A stretch of 64,000 nt of DNA from VXLM01 sp965242665 (GTDB lineage Bacteria; Chloroflexota; Dehalococcoidia; Lucifugimonadales; VXLM01). Made by a program: the position numbers and the translations under genes. The notes beneath the pieces were generated by a model. It worked only from the letters and a program-made list of their open reading frames with translations, was not told where the DNA came from and made no database searches. This document shows, piece after piece, positions 17,920 through 26,849 of the stretch (within the stretch, counting starts at the first letter, position 1; every line of letters begins with the position of its first letter). Location: assembly GCA_965242665.1 (NCBI GenBank), contig OZ251484.1, forward strand, positions 1,860,001 through 1,924,000. The letters run 5' to 3'.

Positions 17920-17989
17920 TCTTGCCTCCTGTTCCTCAATTTTCGATTCGCCATTTCGCATTTCGCCGCAGCGAAATGAGCCAGATCGC

Positions 17990-18457
17990 TCACTCGTCCG
18001 CCTTGGACACCCGCAAGGTCAGCCCATCGACATCAAGCACCACTACCTCCGCATCCTTCTCGATCGTCTCTCCCGTGTCGCTTACCGCGTTCCAATACTC
18101 GCCGTTTACGTGAATCTCGCCCCTGGGCGACAGTTCCTCGCTGACAAGGCCGGACAATCCATGCAGCCTATGATCGGTCGTAGGTTTTTCCCTCGACCAC
18201 CATTCGGACAAGCCGCTCGCCATCTTTCTCCTTTGGAGATTCCACGCTATCAGCAGTGCGGCCGTGACCATCAGGAGAGCCAGCACCGCGGTTGCGCTGA
18301 CAAGAGGGCCGAAGATATTCCACGCGACGAATAGGAGGATCGATACCGCGGTTGCACCGATGAGGGGACCGTAGATATCCCACTCGACATACAGGAGGGT
18401 CAGCACGACAATCGCCACGATGAGGTTTACGATGATGATGAGACCAATGATGTCCAT
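17990..18457 (-). CDS. NfeD-like membrane protein, short form
   Basis: 155 residues. Several hydrophobic helices fill the first 85 residues. The C-terminal part is an NfeD OB-fold (GEIHVNGEYWNAVSD then GETIEKDAEVVVLDVDG). The OB-fold tail is nearly the same as that of the upstream long NfeD protein (same GETIEKDAEVVVL motif), so the two are paralogs. It lies between the long NfeD gene and the SPFH gene on the same strand. The likely role is as partner of the SPFH protein in the membrane. Confidence 0.8.
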   Translation of the reverse strand: MDIIGLIIIVNLIVAIVVLTLLYVEWDIYGPLIGATAVSILLFVAWNIFGPLVSATAVLALLMVTAALLIAWNLQRRKMASGLSEWWSREKPTTDHRLHGLSGLVSEELSPRGEIHVNGEYWNAVSDTGETIEKDAEVVVLDVDGLTLRVSKADE

Positions 18458-18507
18458 CGTCTTCTCCTTCGCAAATCATAGAACCGGATTCAGATACGCG
18501 CGGCAGA

Positions 18508-19866
18508 TTACTGCGTGTCACGTGTCACCTTCAAGGTCAAGCCGTCGACTTGGAGCACCACAACCTCCGCGTCCTTCTCGATCGTCTCTCCCGTGTCGCT
18601 TTCCGCGCTCCATTCCTCGCCCTCCACCTGCACCATCCCAGTGGGGGCAAGATCGGTGGTCGCAATACCGTTCGCGCCCAGTATACTCGGCGGCGTGGTG
18701 ATCCCCTTCCGGCTTCCCATCGCTGCAATCCTCTGCGTGGCGCGGATGTCCCTCGCAACGAACACCAGCAATCCAGACACTGCCACGGTTACCGCGCCAA
18801 CCAGCCAGTAGTTGACTCGGAAGTCGACGCCCTCGAACGGCGGAGGCGTGAATCCCTCGAAGAATCCCCCAAACAAGAATATGGAACCGAGAACCAAACT
18901 CACCGCGCCCCCGATGCCAAAGACGCCGAATCCGGGCGTCTGCGTCTCCACGTACATCAATACCATCGCCAACGCGATCAATCCCACTCCCGCCCAGTTC
19001 ACTGGCAGGTTGCCGAATGCGACGAACGCCAGCGCGAGGCAGATGACCCCAAGGATGCCAGGCCCGATCAACCCAGGCGACCAGAACTCGATGAATATTC
19101 CCACGGCGCCCGCAATCAACAGCAAGAACGTAATGTTTGGGTTCGATATGATGCCCAGGAACCGCTCGAGCAAGTTCTGTTCGACCTCTCGGATCTCGAC
19201 GCCCGCGCTTTCGATGACATACGCGCCACCGGAAAGATCGACCTCCCTGCCGTCGATGTCCGCCAGGAGCTGCTCGAGATCCTTCGCCACGATGTCGATG
19301 ACGTTCTGCGTCAGCGCTTCCGACGCAGAATACGCCTGCGCTCGCGTGACCGTGTCCTCCAACGCCTGCACGTTGCGTCCGCGCTCCTCCGCGATGCTCC
19401 GCAGAAACGCCGCCGCGTCGTTCGTCGCCTTCGATTCTATCGTGTCCGGAAGATCCTCCCCCGTCACATCCACCGGAGACGCCGCCCCGATGTTCGTGCC
19501 GTTCGCCATCGCCGCGATGTGCCCCGCCGCCGCGATGAACGTCCCCGCAGACGCCGCATGAGCCCCCGACGGCGAAATGTACACGATGACGGGGATCGGA
19601 GAATCCAAGATTGTCTCCACCATGCTCCGAGTCGCGTCGTACAGCCCACCCGGCGTATCCAACCGTATCACGACGAACCGCGCGCCTCCCGCCGACGCCT
19701 CATCCACGACCCGCTCCAAGAAGCCAGCAGTAGACGGCTGAATCGCCTCGCGAATCTCTATCACGACGGCGTGATGCCCGTCGGCGTTCACGACAGACGC
19801 CCAATGCCCTGCCGCTGCCCCTCCGAACCCGACGGCTATGAGCGCAAACGCCAAGATTCTCCGCAT
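18508..19866 (-). CDS. NfeD-family serine protease (ClpP-fold plus NfeD domain)
   Basis: 452 residues. A signal or anchor helix is followed by a ClpP-class protease domain of the STOPP (1510-N) type. The Ser of the Ser-Lys dyad is in HAASAGTFIAAAGH, with the Lys in TIESKATNDAAAFL. Four or so membrane helices come next (FLLLIAGAVGIFIEFW onward), then a C-terminal OB-fold (GETIEKDAEVVVLQVDGLTL). Family members cleave the C-terminal region of stomatin-like proteins, which fits the SPFH gene two positions downstream. First gene of the operon. The active site is complete. Confidence 0.9.
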   Translation of the reverse strand: MRRILAFALIAVGFGGAAAGHWASVVNADGHHAVVIEIREAIQPSTAGFLERVVDEASAGGARFVVIRLDTPGGLYDATRSMVETILDSPIPVIVYISPSGAHAASAGTFIAAAGHIAAMANGTNIGAASPVDVTGEDLPDTIESKATNDAAAFLRSIAEERGRNVQALEDTVTRAQAYSASEALTQNVIDIVAKDLEQLLADIDGREVDLSGGAYVIESAGVEIREVEQNLLERFLGIISNPNITFLLLIAGAVGIFIEFWSPGLIGPGILGVICLALAFVAFGNLPVNWAGVGLIALAMVLMYVETQTPGFGVFGIGGAVSLVLGSIFLFGGFFEGFTPPPFEGVDFRVNYWLVGAVTVAVSGLLVFVARDIRATQRIAAMGSRKGITTPPSILGANGIATTDLAPTGMVQVEGEEWSAESDTGETIEKDAEVVVLQVDGLTLKVTRDTQ

Positions 19867-20045
19867 GACCTGCCCTCGACCTTCTCCCGCGGCGCGCAGT
19901 CTCGATTCGACCGTTCCCTCGAAACCCCCCAGCGCCGCAGCGATCCGATAGTGTGATACTACCCAATACCGCGCCGCAATTCAACACCGCGCGCCGGGCG
20001 GTTCCGTTCTACGACATACGGCGCATATGATACGATGCTCACGCA

Positions 20046-21584
20046 ATGTCCACGGAATACCCCTCTGAGAATGCGAACGAGCGGATGCGCTGCCCATCCT
20101 GCGGTGTTGAATTGTCGTCCCAAAGCGCGTACTGCTCCAAGTGCGGCGCCCGGACAGGGCCGCAGTCGCACCGTTGCGTCTCGTGCGGCGCCGAGCTGCA
20201 ACCCCCAGACGTGTACTGCTCCACATGCGGCGCGCCCACAAGCGTGAAGCCGCACCACTGCGCCTCTTGCGGTGCTGAGATGCCGCCCCGAGACGCATCC
20301 TGCAACAAGTGCGGCGCGCGGAATGAGCGGCGGGTCAGATACTCCCTCTGGCGCGTCGGCATCCTCACGTTCCTGACAGTCGGCCTCTACTACTACTATT
20401 GGATGTACGTCTCTTGGAAGCATCTATCCGAGGGAGGAGAGATGCCGGGCAAGGAATTCCACCCAGTATGGCACGCCCTGAGCCAGTTCTTGCCAATCTA
20501 CAACTTCGTCGTCATCTACCAACACTTCCGCACGATCAAAGATGCGCAAGAGCGGGAGAGAGTAAAGTCCAACCTCGTTCCCGGTCTTGCGCTCGCACTT
20601 TCGATCATACTCCCCGTCATTTTATACATTGGCGTATGGATCCTAGTAGGGATCCTAGTAGGGTTGTCTGGCGTTCCTGCTGTGGCTATACCCTGGGACG
20701 TAATCTCGAATCTGGTGCTCATCGGGGCGTTTGCCGGTACTTTCCTGACCCTAGCCCTTCGGGGCCAGCGGAACCTGAACAGGTATTGGGAAAGGCCTGG
20801 CGCGCGCCCTGCGCGCTCGGCCCGCACAGGCCCAGGAGAGATCATCATCTCCGCGGCCGGCGGATTGTTTGCTGCGCTGATCATCATGGACGGCATAGGG
20901 TTGGTCGTTTCGTCCCAGCCGGCCCCTATCGACATAGATTCGGAACGTCGGGGAACGATTGAGAGTCATACACAGGTAGATTATTATCGCTTCGAAGTTC
21001 GGGCAGGCACCACTCAGTATACGGTCAGTGTCAGTCCTACTACCCTGGGGCTGGGGGGCGACCCCCTGGAGGCCGCGATAGTCGCCTTGTGGGATTCGGA
21101 TGGGTCCCTCCGTACAAGGAACGCCGACACTCCCATTGTGATACGCTGGACGGCGTCATCGAGCGGCACGAGGTACGCCACGATCGAGAGCGACGGAGCG
21201 GCTCTGGGGGATTACGTGCTTCGGGTGGACGCGACATCGTCGGTCTATGAAGCGGATTCGTTCGCGCCGATTCAGACGTCGGTAGGTTATCGAGGAACGA
21301 TTGCTCGTCATCTGCAAGTAGATTCCTATGGCCTTCCGGTGCGGGAAGGCGCTGGGTACGTGATATATGTCAGTCCTATTACCCAGGGCCTGGGTGGCGA
21401 CCCCTTGGAGGCCGCAATAGTCGCCTTGTGGGATTCGGATGGGTTGACCATTCTACATGTAGAAAACGCCGACACCCCCATTGTGATACCCTGGACGGCG
21501 TCATCGAGCGGCACGAGGTACGTCACGATCGAGAGCGGTGGAGCGGCTCTGGGGGATTACGTGCTTCGGGTAGACGCGCGGTGA
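20046..21584 (+). CDS. Zinc-ribbon/DUF4234 membrane protein with two PPC-like repeats, copy 1
   Basis: 512 residues. Three zinc-ribbon pairs occupy residues 14-90 (each CxSCG...CxxCGA). A DUF4234-like membrane part follows, with RYSLWRVGILTFLTVGLYYY and further helices to about residue 300. The outer part consists of two tandem beta-sandwich repeats of about 105 residues that resemble pre-peptidase C-terminal (PPC) domains. Each contains LGGDPLEAAIVALWDSDG and SSSGTRY and ends LGDYVLRVDA. Ribbons inside and beta domains outside suggest a membrane sensor or scaffold; no enzyme motif is seen. A paralog with one PPC-like repeat follows directly. Confidence 0.75.
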   Translation: MSTEYPSENANERMRCPSCGVELSSQSAYCSKCGARTGPQSHRCVSCGAELQPPDVYCSTCGAPTSVKPHHCASCGAEMPPRDASCNKCGARNERRVRYSLWRVGILTFLTVGLYYYYWMYVSWKHLSEGGEMPGKEFHPVWHALSQFLPIYNFVVIYQHFRTIKDAQERERVKSNLVPGLALALSIILPVILYIGVWILVGILVGLSGVPAVAIPWDVISNLVLIGAFAGTFLTLALRGQRNLNRYWERPGARPARSARTGPGEIIISAAGGLFAALIIMDGIGLVVSSQPAPIDIDSERRGTIESHTQVDYYRFEVRAGTTQYTVSVSPTTLGLGGDPLEAAIVALWDSDGSLRTRNADTPIVIRWTASSSGTRYATIESDGAALGDYVLRVDATSSVYEADSFAPIQTSVGYRGTIARHLQVDSYGLPVREGAGYVIYVSPITQGLGGDPLEAAIVALWDSDGLTILHVENADTPIVIPWTASSSGTRYVTIESGGAALGDYVLRVDAR

Positions 21585-21610
21585 ACTCGCAGGCTATGGG
21601 GGGCTCCATC

Positions 21611-22795
21611 GTGAAGATCGATAGCGAGTGGATGCGCTGCGCCTCCTGCGGGGCCGAGCTGCCGTCCCAAAGCGCGTACTGCTCCAAGTGCGGCGCGCGG
21701 ACAGGGGTGCAGCCGCAACGGTGCGCCTCCTGCGGCGCTGAGGTGTCGTCCCCTAGCGCGTATTGCTCCACATGCGGCGCGCGGACAGGAGCGCGGGTGC
21801 ACCACTGCGTCTCCTGCGGCGCCGAGATGCCGCCCCAAGACGCATCCTGCCCCAAGTGCGGCGCGCGGAATGAGCGCCGGGTCAGATACTCCCTCTGGCG
21901 GGTCGGCATCCTCACGTTCCTGTCTTTCGGCCTCTACTACTACTATTGGATGTACGTCTCTTGGAAGCATCTGGCCGAGGAGATGCCGGGCAAGGAATTC
22001 CACCCTGGCTGGCACGCCCTGAGCCAGCTTGTGCCGATCTACAACTCCGTCGTCATCTACCAGCACTTCCGCACGGTCAAAGACGTGCAAGAGCGCGGGA
22101 GGGTAGTGTCCAACCTCGTTCCCGGTCTTGCGCTCGCACTTTCGATCGTACTCCCCTACATTTTATTCATTGTCATATGGATCCTAGCATTTGCCTTGCT
22201 ATGGGCCCTGCAGAGCTTCTCTGTCGCTCCTGCTGTGGCTGTACTCTGGGTCGTAATCTCGATTCTGATGCTCATCGCGGCGGTTGCCGGTACTTTCCTG
22301 ACCCTAGTCCTCTGGGGTCAGAGGAACCTGAACAAGTATTGGGAAAGGCCTGGCGCGCGCCCTGCGCGCTCGGCCCGGACAGGGCCGGGAGAGATCATCA
22401 TCTCCGCGGTCGGCGGATTATTTACTGCGCTGATCATCATGGGCGGCATAGGGTTGGTCATTTCGTCCCTGCCGACCCCTATCGACATAGATTCGGAACG
22501 TCGGGGAACGATTGAGAGTCATACACAGGTAGATGATTATCGCCTCACGGTTCGAGCAGGCACTCGGTATACGATCCGTGTCAGTCTTACTACCCTGGGG
22601 CTGAGGGGCGACCCCCTGGAGGCCGCGATAGTCGCCTTGTGGGATTCGGATGGGGCGACCATCCTACAGGTAGAAAACGCCGTCACCCCCATTGTGATAC
22701 GCTGGACGGCGTCATCGAGCGGCACGAGGTACGTCACAATCGAGAGCGACGGATACTATCTGGGGGATTACGTGCTCCGAGTGGACGCGCGGTGA
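21611..22795 (+). CDS. Zinc-ribbon/DUF4234 membrane protein with one PPC-like repeat, copy 2
   Basis: A paralog of the preceding gene with three zinc ribbons, the same DUF4234-like helices and only one PPC-like repeat; about 394 residues. The 40 or so bases around its start are almost identical to those around the start of the racemase gene downstream (VKID here, VKIE there). The duplication therefore gave this copy its start signals from the neighbour's 5' end. By that logic the GTG at 21611, with GGGGG upstream, is the start; in-frame ATG 21596 and GTG 21581 (overlapping the previous stop as GTGA) are alternatives. Function unknown. Confidence 0.7.
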   Translation: MKIDSEWMRCASCGAELPSQSAYCSKCGARTGVQPQRCASCGAEVSSPSAYCSTCGARTGARVHHCVSCGAEMPPQDASCPKCGARNERRVRYSLWRVGILTFLSFGLYYYYWMYVSWKHLAEEMPGKEFHPGWHALSQLVPIYNSVVIYQHFRTVKDVQERGRVVSNLVPGLALALSIVLPYILFIVIWILAFALLWALQSFSVAPAVAVLWVVISILMLIAAVAGTFLTLVLWGQRNLNKYWERPGARPARSARTGPGEIIISAVGGLFTALIIMGGIGLVISSLPTPIDIDSERRGTIESHTQVDDYRLTVRAGTRYTIRVSLTTLGLRGDPLEAAIVALWDSDGATILQVENAVTPIVIRWTASSSGTRYVTIESDGYYLGDYVLRVDAR

Positions 22796-22820
22796 ACTCG
22801 CAGGCTATGGGGGCTCCAAC

Positions 22821-23927
22821 GTGAAGATCGAACGACTCGACGTCTACTATGTGAAGATGCCGCTCATCTACCCGTGGCGGACTGCCTACGGCGTAGACTA
22901 CGACATCCACAGCGTTCTCGTGCGCGCGACGGGGAATGGGCATACGTCCTGGTCGGAGTCGACGCCGTTCTTCGCGCCGACGTATCTCCCGGAGAGCGCG
23001 GGATCCGTCTTCTATCACGTCACCGAGGTGTTCGGTCCGCACGTGGTTGGGCGAGAGTACGAAACCGCCCAGGAACTGAACGACCGTCTCTCCGTCTTCA
23101 AGGGCAACTCCTTCGCCAAGGCGGCCATCGAGATACTCTGGTGGACTTTGCAGAGCGCCGTCACGGGAACTCCCGTCCATCGCCTATTGGGCGGCGAGAC
23201 GCGGGAAGTTGCCGCGGGCGCCGATTTCGGCATCCAAGATTCGTTCGACATGCTCTTGGGCAACATCCAACAGGCCGTCGACGCCGGATTCCCGCGAATC
23301 AAGCTCAAGGTCGCCCCTGGATGGGACCTCGAAATGCTCGAGGTCGTTACCTCCACATTCCCAACTACTACCTTTCATATCGACTGCAACTCCGGCTACA
23401 CCCTCGACGATCTGCCGTTCTTCAAGGCCATCGACGATATGGGCCTGGCGTTCATCGAGCAGCCTCTGCATTATGCGGACGTGCTCGACCACGCCGAGCT
23501 TGCAAAGCGCATCCGCACTCCCATTTGCTTGGACGAGACCATCGTCAGCGTTCGAGCTGCAGAGCAAGCCCTCCGCGTCGGCGCGGCGCAATACATGAAC
23601 ATCAAGCCTGGACGCATTGGGGGGCTGAGCAACGCCCTCGCCGTCCACGACCTCTGCCGCGATGCCGGCGTCCCCGTTTGGGTGGGGGGGATGCTGGAGA
23701 GCGCCTTGGGCGGCGCTCTGTGCGTCGAGGTTGCGACGCTGCCAAACTTCACGTATCCGGGTGACCTGTTTCCGTCGTCGCGCTTCTACGAACGCGACCT
23801 CGCCGATCCGCCGATGGAATTGACCGAACGATTGACATTTCGCCCCTTCACCGACGGACTCCCCCGACCCGACCCCGACCGGCTCGGCGCGCAAACAGTC
23901 CACTCCAAGACGATCCTCCCAGAATGA
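22821..23927 (+). CDS. menC: Enolase-superfamily OSBS/N-acylamino-acid racemase-like protein
   Basis: 368 residues, GTG start preceded by GGGGG. The capping domain opens MKIERLDVYYVKMPL. In the barrel the KxK base is in IKLKVAPGWD. The metal ligands follow as Asp in HIDCNSGY, Glu in FIEQPL and Asp in CLDETIVS, and the second Lys is in NIKPGRIGG. The ending GGMLESALGG then LPNFTYPGD is typical of the o-succinylbenzoate synthase/N-succinylamino-acid racemase group. The two activities cannot be separated from sequence. The neighbouring M20 peptidase and LarA-type genes, and no menaquinone genes nearby, favour amino- or hydroxy-acid racemisation. The gene symbol reflects the family only. Confidence 0.8.
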   Translation: MKIERLDVYYVKMPLIYPWRTAYGVDYDIHSVLVRATGNGHTSWSESTPFFAPTYLPESAGSVFYHVTEVFGPHVVGREYETAQELNDRLSVFKGNSFAKAAIEILWWTLQSAVTGTPVHRLLGGETREVAAGADFGIQDSFDMLLGNIQQAVDAGFPRIKLKVAPGWDLEMLEVVTSTFPTTTFHIDCNSGYTLDDLPFFKAIDDMGLAFIEQPLHYADVLDHAELAKRIRTPICLDETIVSVRAAEQALRVGAAQYMNIKPGRIGGLSNALAVHDLCRDAGVPVWVGGMLESALGGALCVEVATLPNFTYPGDLFPSSRFYERDLADPPMELTERLTFRPFTDGLPRPDPDRLGAQTVHSKTILPE

Positions 23928-23944
23928 CGGACGATGCGTCTTGG

Positions 23945-23950
23945 TATACT
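23945..23950 (+). promoter_or_regulatory. Candidate -10 box of the M20 peptidase gene
   Basis: TTGGTATACT in the 60-base gap after the racemase gene: TATACT with an upstream TGG. No clear -35. Confidence 0.35.
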
Positions 23951-23988
23951 ATGGGAGACGAGACTCCGCGGCCCCATAGGGAGGTGAC

Positions 23989-25065
23989 ATGATAGATCGA
24001 GACCGGTTGGTGAAGACGTTCTGCGACCTCGTGCAGATTGGCAGCGAGTCTGGCAACGAGGACGCCAAAGCGGCCGACATGGCTCGCCGGCTTGGTGAGC
24101 TCGGCTTCGACGTGGAAACGGACGGCTACGGCAATCTCATCGCGCACGAAGACGGCGACGACCCATTCATGCTCTCCGGACATCTCGATACGGTGTCTCC
24201 AGGCAATGGAATCCGGCCCGTAGTGGACGGAGACCGGATCACGTCCGACGGGATGACCATCGGCGGCGGCGACGACAACGCAGGACTGGCGATCATCCTC
24301 GAAACCCTCGCCTCCATGGCGGAGGATGGAACCCGCAGGCGCCCCGTCGAAGTAGTCCTCACTCGGGAAGAAGAGCCCGGCTTGGTCGGCGCTCACAAGC
24401 TGGATTTCACGAAGATTAGGTCGAAGGAGTCGATCGTCTTCGACCGAGAAGGCCCCGTCAATCGCATCACCTTGGCAAGTCCGACCTACGTCGCCTATGA
24501 CATCACGGTTACCGGCCGTGCCGCACACGCGGGCATCGAGCCCGAAAATGGCATATCCGCAATTCGCATCGCATCCGAAATCGTCGTGCGTCTGCCGCAG
24601 GGCCGACTCGACGAGGAAACGACCTTCAGCGTTGGAACGATCGAGGGCGGATCCACCAGAAACACGGTGCCCCAGATCGCCACCCTCACCGGAGAGTTTC
24701 GCACCATCAATATGGAGACCCTCGACAACCTACTCCTCGAAATCGAGAACGTATTGGCGGATGTAAGCGCCCAGCATCCGGACGCCTCTGTTAGCAGCGA
24801 CGTCTATCCGAAGTTCAAGACATTCCGCATCGACGAGAACCATCCAACGACCAAGCGCGTCGTAGCCGCGCTCGACGCCATCGGACTCGAACCTGACTTT
24901 CGCCTGTCCGGAGGAGGAAGCGATGCCAACGTCTTCTGGCAGCGCGGCATCGCCGCGATCGTGTGTGGCATGGCAGACTACAATATGCACACCCTGCAGG
25001 AGTACGTGGTGATCCCCGAGCTGGTACAGTGCGTCGAGTTCTGCAGGGAGCTCGTCAAGGCCTAG
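23989..25065 (+). CDS. M20-family metallopeptidase, PepT-like
   Basis: 358 residues; GGGAGGTGAC precedes the ATG. Metal-binding and catalytic blocks are SGHLDTVSPG, GGGDDNAGLAI and LTREEEPGLVGA, and the late His occurs in YNMHTLQEYV. The dimerisation domain contains GRAAHAGIEPENGISAI. This set matches peptidase T/tripeptidase-like M20 enzymes that need two zinc ions and act in the cytoplasm. Length is slightly short of PepT (about 400). Substrates of related enzymes are short peptides or N-acyl amino acids. The gap to the next gene is two bases, so they are co-transcribed. Confidence 0.85.
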   Translation: MIDRDRLVKTFCDLVQIGSESGNEDAKAADMARRLGELGFDVETDGYGNLIAHEDGDDPFMLSGHLDTVSPGNGIRPVVDGDRITSDGMTIGGGDDNAGLAIILETLASMAEDGTRRRPVEVVLTREEEPGLVGAHKLDFTKIRSKESIVFDREGPVNRITLASPTYVAYDITVTGRAAHAGIEPENGISAIRIASEIVVRLPQGRLDEETTFSVGTIEGGSTRNTVPQIATLTGEFRTINMETLDNLLLEIENVLADVSAQHPDASVSSDVYPKFKTFRIDENHPTTKRVVAALDAIGLEPDFRLSGGGSDANVFWQRGIAAIVCGMADYNMHTLQEYVVIPELVQCVEFCRELVKA

Positions 25066-25067
25066 CC

Positions 25068-26381
25068 ATGCTAGTGCGCCTCGCGTATGGACGCAGCGGA
25101 CTCACGGTCGATCTGCCAGACGACCGCACCACCATCGTAGAGCCGACGTATGTGCCCGGGCTGCCAGACCCGCAGAGTGCGATCCGCAACGCCCTGCGCA
25201 ATCCCTTGGGAGGCGGGCCCAGCCTGAGGCGCTTGGTGAAGGCGGGGCAGACCGTAGCGGTCTCCGTGTGCGACGGCACCCGCCCAATGCCGTCGAAGGT
25301 CGTCCTTCCGGCGCTCATGCGCGAGCTGGCGCACGTGCGCGCAGACCATATCACGATACTCGTTGCCGCCGGGACTCACCGCCCCAATACCCCCGATGAG
25401 CTCGAAGAGATGCTCGGGGCAGACATCACGAGCAACTACCGAGTCGTCAATCACGACGCATTCGACGCTCGGACGCTGGAGCGCGCGGGCGAGTCCTCGG
25501 AAGGAATTCCGATCTGGCTCAACCGCCGGTGGCTGGCGGCAGATGTCCGGATCACCACGGGATTCGTCGAGCCCCATTTCTTCGCAGGATTTAGCGGCGG
25601 CCCGAAGATGGTCGCGCCCGGTCTCGCGGGATTCGAAACGACCATGCACTTGCACAACGCGGAACGGATCGGGCATCCGATGGCCGTGTGGGGCGTAACC
25701 CTCGGCAATCCCGTCCACGACTCGATCCGCGAAATCGCTTCCACTACCGGCGTCGACTTCAGCGTCGATGTGACCATCAACCGCGACGGCAAGATCACCA
25801 GTGTCTACGCGGGGGATCTGTTTCGAGTTCACGCCGCAGCGTGCCGCTCCGCCAAGAACACGGCAATGCAGAAGGTAGATGGGCGGTTCGACGTGGTCGT
25901 GACGACGAACAGCGGATATCCTCTCGACCAAAACCTCTATCAGGCCGTCAAGGGAATGTCCGCGGCCGCGCAGATCGTCGAGGATGGAGGAACGATCGTC
26001 TGCGCCGCAGAATGCAGAGACGGCATCCCAGAGCATGGGCAGTACCAGAAGCTGCTAGGGATGCGGGACTCGCCCGAAGAGTTGTTGCAGATGATTACCG
26101 CCCCGGGACATGCCGTCCACGATCAATGGCAAGTGCAGCTGCAAGCACAGATACAGATGAGGGCGCGCGTGTGCCTGAAGTCCGAATACCTAACGCGCGA
26201 GCAGGTCACGCAGGCGCATCTAACGCCGGTCGAGAGTATCGAGGATGCCGTTGCAGAAGCCCTGCGGTCGAGCGGCGAAGACGGGCGGGTCTGCGTCCTT
26301 CCGGAAGGGCCGCAGACGATCCCATACGCGGTAGAAGGGACCGCGGAGCCCCGCGGCCCCTTCTACCCAATCTTCGGCTAG
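25068..26381 (+). CDS. LarA-family (nickel-dependent racemase-like) protein
   Basis: 437 residues from the ATG two bases after the peptidase gene. Family motifs are VCDGTRPMP, AAGTHRPNTPDEL, VVNHDAF and the core VEPHFFAGFSGGPKM, with further His residues in TMHLHN. The His/Lys set in PHFFAGFSGGPK is where LarA binds its nickel-pincer cofactor. LarA itself racemises lactate; paralogs act on other 2-hydroxy acids. The cofactor genes larB, larC and larE are not in the window. Its stop codon shares CTAG with the stop of rplL on the other strand, an overlap of four bases. Confidence 0.82.
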   Translation: MLVRLAYGRSGLTVDLPDDRTTIVEPTYVPGLPDPQSAIRNALRNPLGGGPSLRRLVKAGQTVAVSVCDGTRPMPSKVVLPALMRELAHVRADHITILVAAGTHRPNTPDELEEMLGADITSNYRVVNHDAFDARTLERAGESSEGIPIWLNRRWLAADVRITTGFVEPHFFAGFSGGPKMVAPGLAGFETTMHLHNAERIGHPMAVWGVTLGNPVHDSIREIASTTGVDFSVDVTINRDGKITSVYAGDLFRVHAAACRSAKNTAMQKVDGRFDVVVTTNSGYPLDQNLYQAVKGMSAAAQIVEDGGTIVCAAECRDGIPEHGQYQKLLGMRDSPEELLQMITAPGHAVHDQWQVQLQAQIQMRARVCLKSEYLTREQVTQAHLTPVESIEDAVAEALRSSGEDGRVCVLPEGPQTIPYAVEGTAEPRGPFYPIFG

Positions 26382-26770
26382 GTGATGGCGACGGTCGCGC
26401 CGGCCTCTTCCAAAGCCGACTTGGACTCCTCCGCCTCCTCCTTGCTCACACCCTCCTTGATATTGGAGGGCAGGTTCTCGACCACCTCTTTCGCTTCCTT
26501 GAGGCCGAGTGACGTCATGGCGCGAACCGCCTTGATGACGTTGATCTTCTTTTCTCCGAAGTCTTTGAGGACGACGGTGAACTCCGTTTGTTCCTCTTCC
26601 TCGGCCGCTGCCGCCCCGTTCGAGCCGTCGGCGGCAACAGGCGCTGCCGCTACCGCCATGGGCGCAGCCGCACTCACGCCAAAAGTCTCCTCGAGCTCTT
26701 TGACGAGGTCGGCCAACTCAACCACCGTCATCCCTTTGATAGCTTCCAGTATTTCCTCTTTCGTTGCCAT
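26378..26770 (-). CDS. rplL: 50S ribosomal protein L7/L12
   Basis: 130 residues: N-terminal dimerisation helices (IKGMTVVELADLVKELEETF), an Ala-rich hinge, and the C-terminal factor-binding domain with EKKINVIKAVRAMTSLGLKEAK. It forms the stalk that recruits translation GTPases. Last gene of the rplKAJL run. rpoB does not follow; instead a LarA-family gene converges on it with overlapping stops. Confidence 0.97.
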   Translation of the reverse strand: MATKEEILEAIKGMTVVELADLVKELEETFGVSAAAPMAVAAAPVAADGSNGAAAAEEEEQTEFTVVLKDFGEKKINVIKAVRAMTSLGLKEAKEVVENLPSNIKEGVSKEEAEESKSALEEAGATVAIT

Positions 26771-26849
26771 GAGAATTCGCTCCTTGCTGATTTCCGTAGT
26801 TTGGGTTGTTCTGCTTGCCCTACTAGGGGTGAATTTGAATGGCGCCGTT

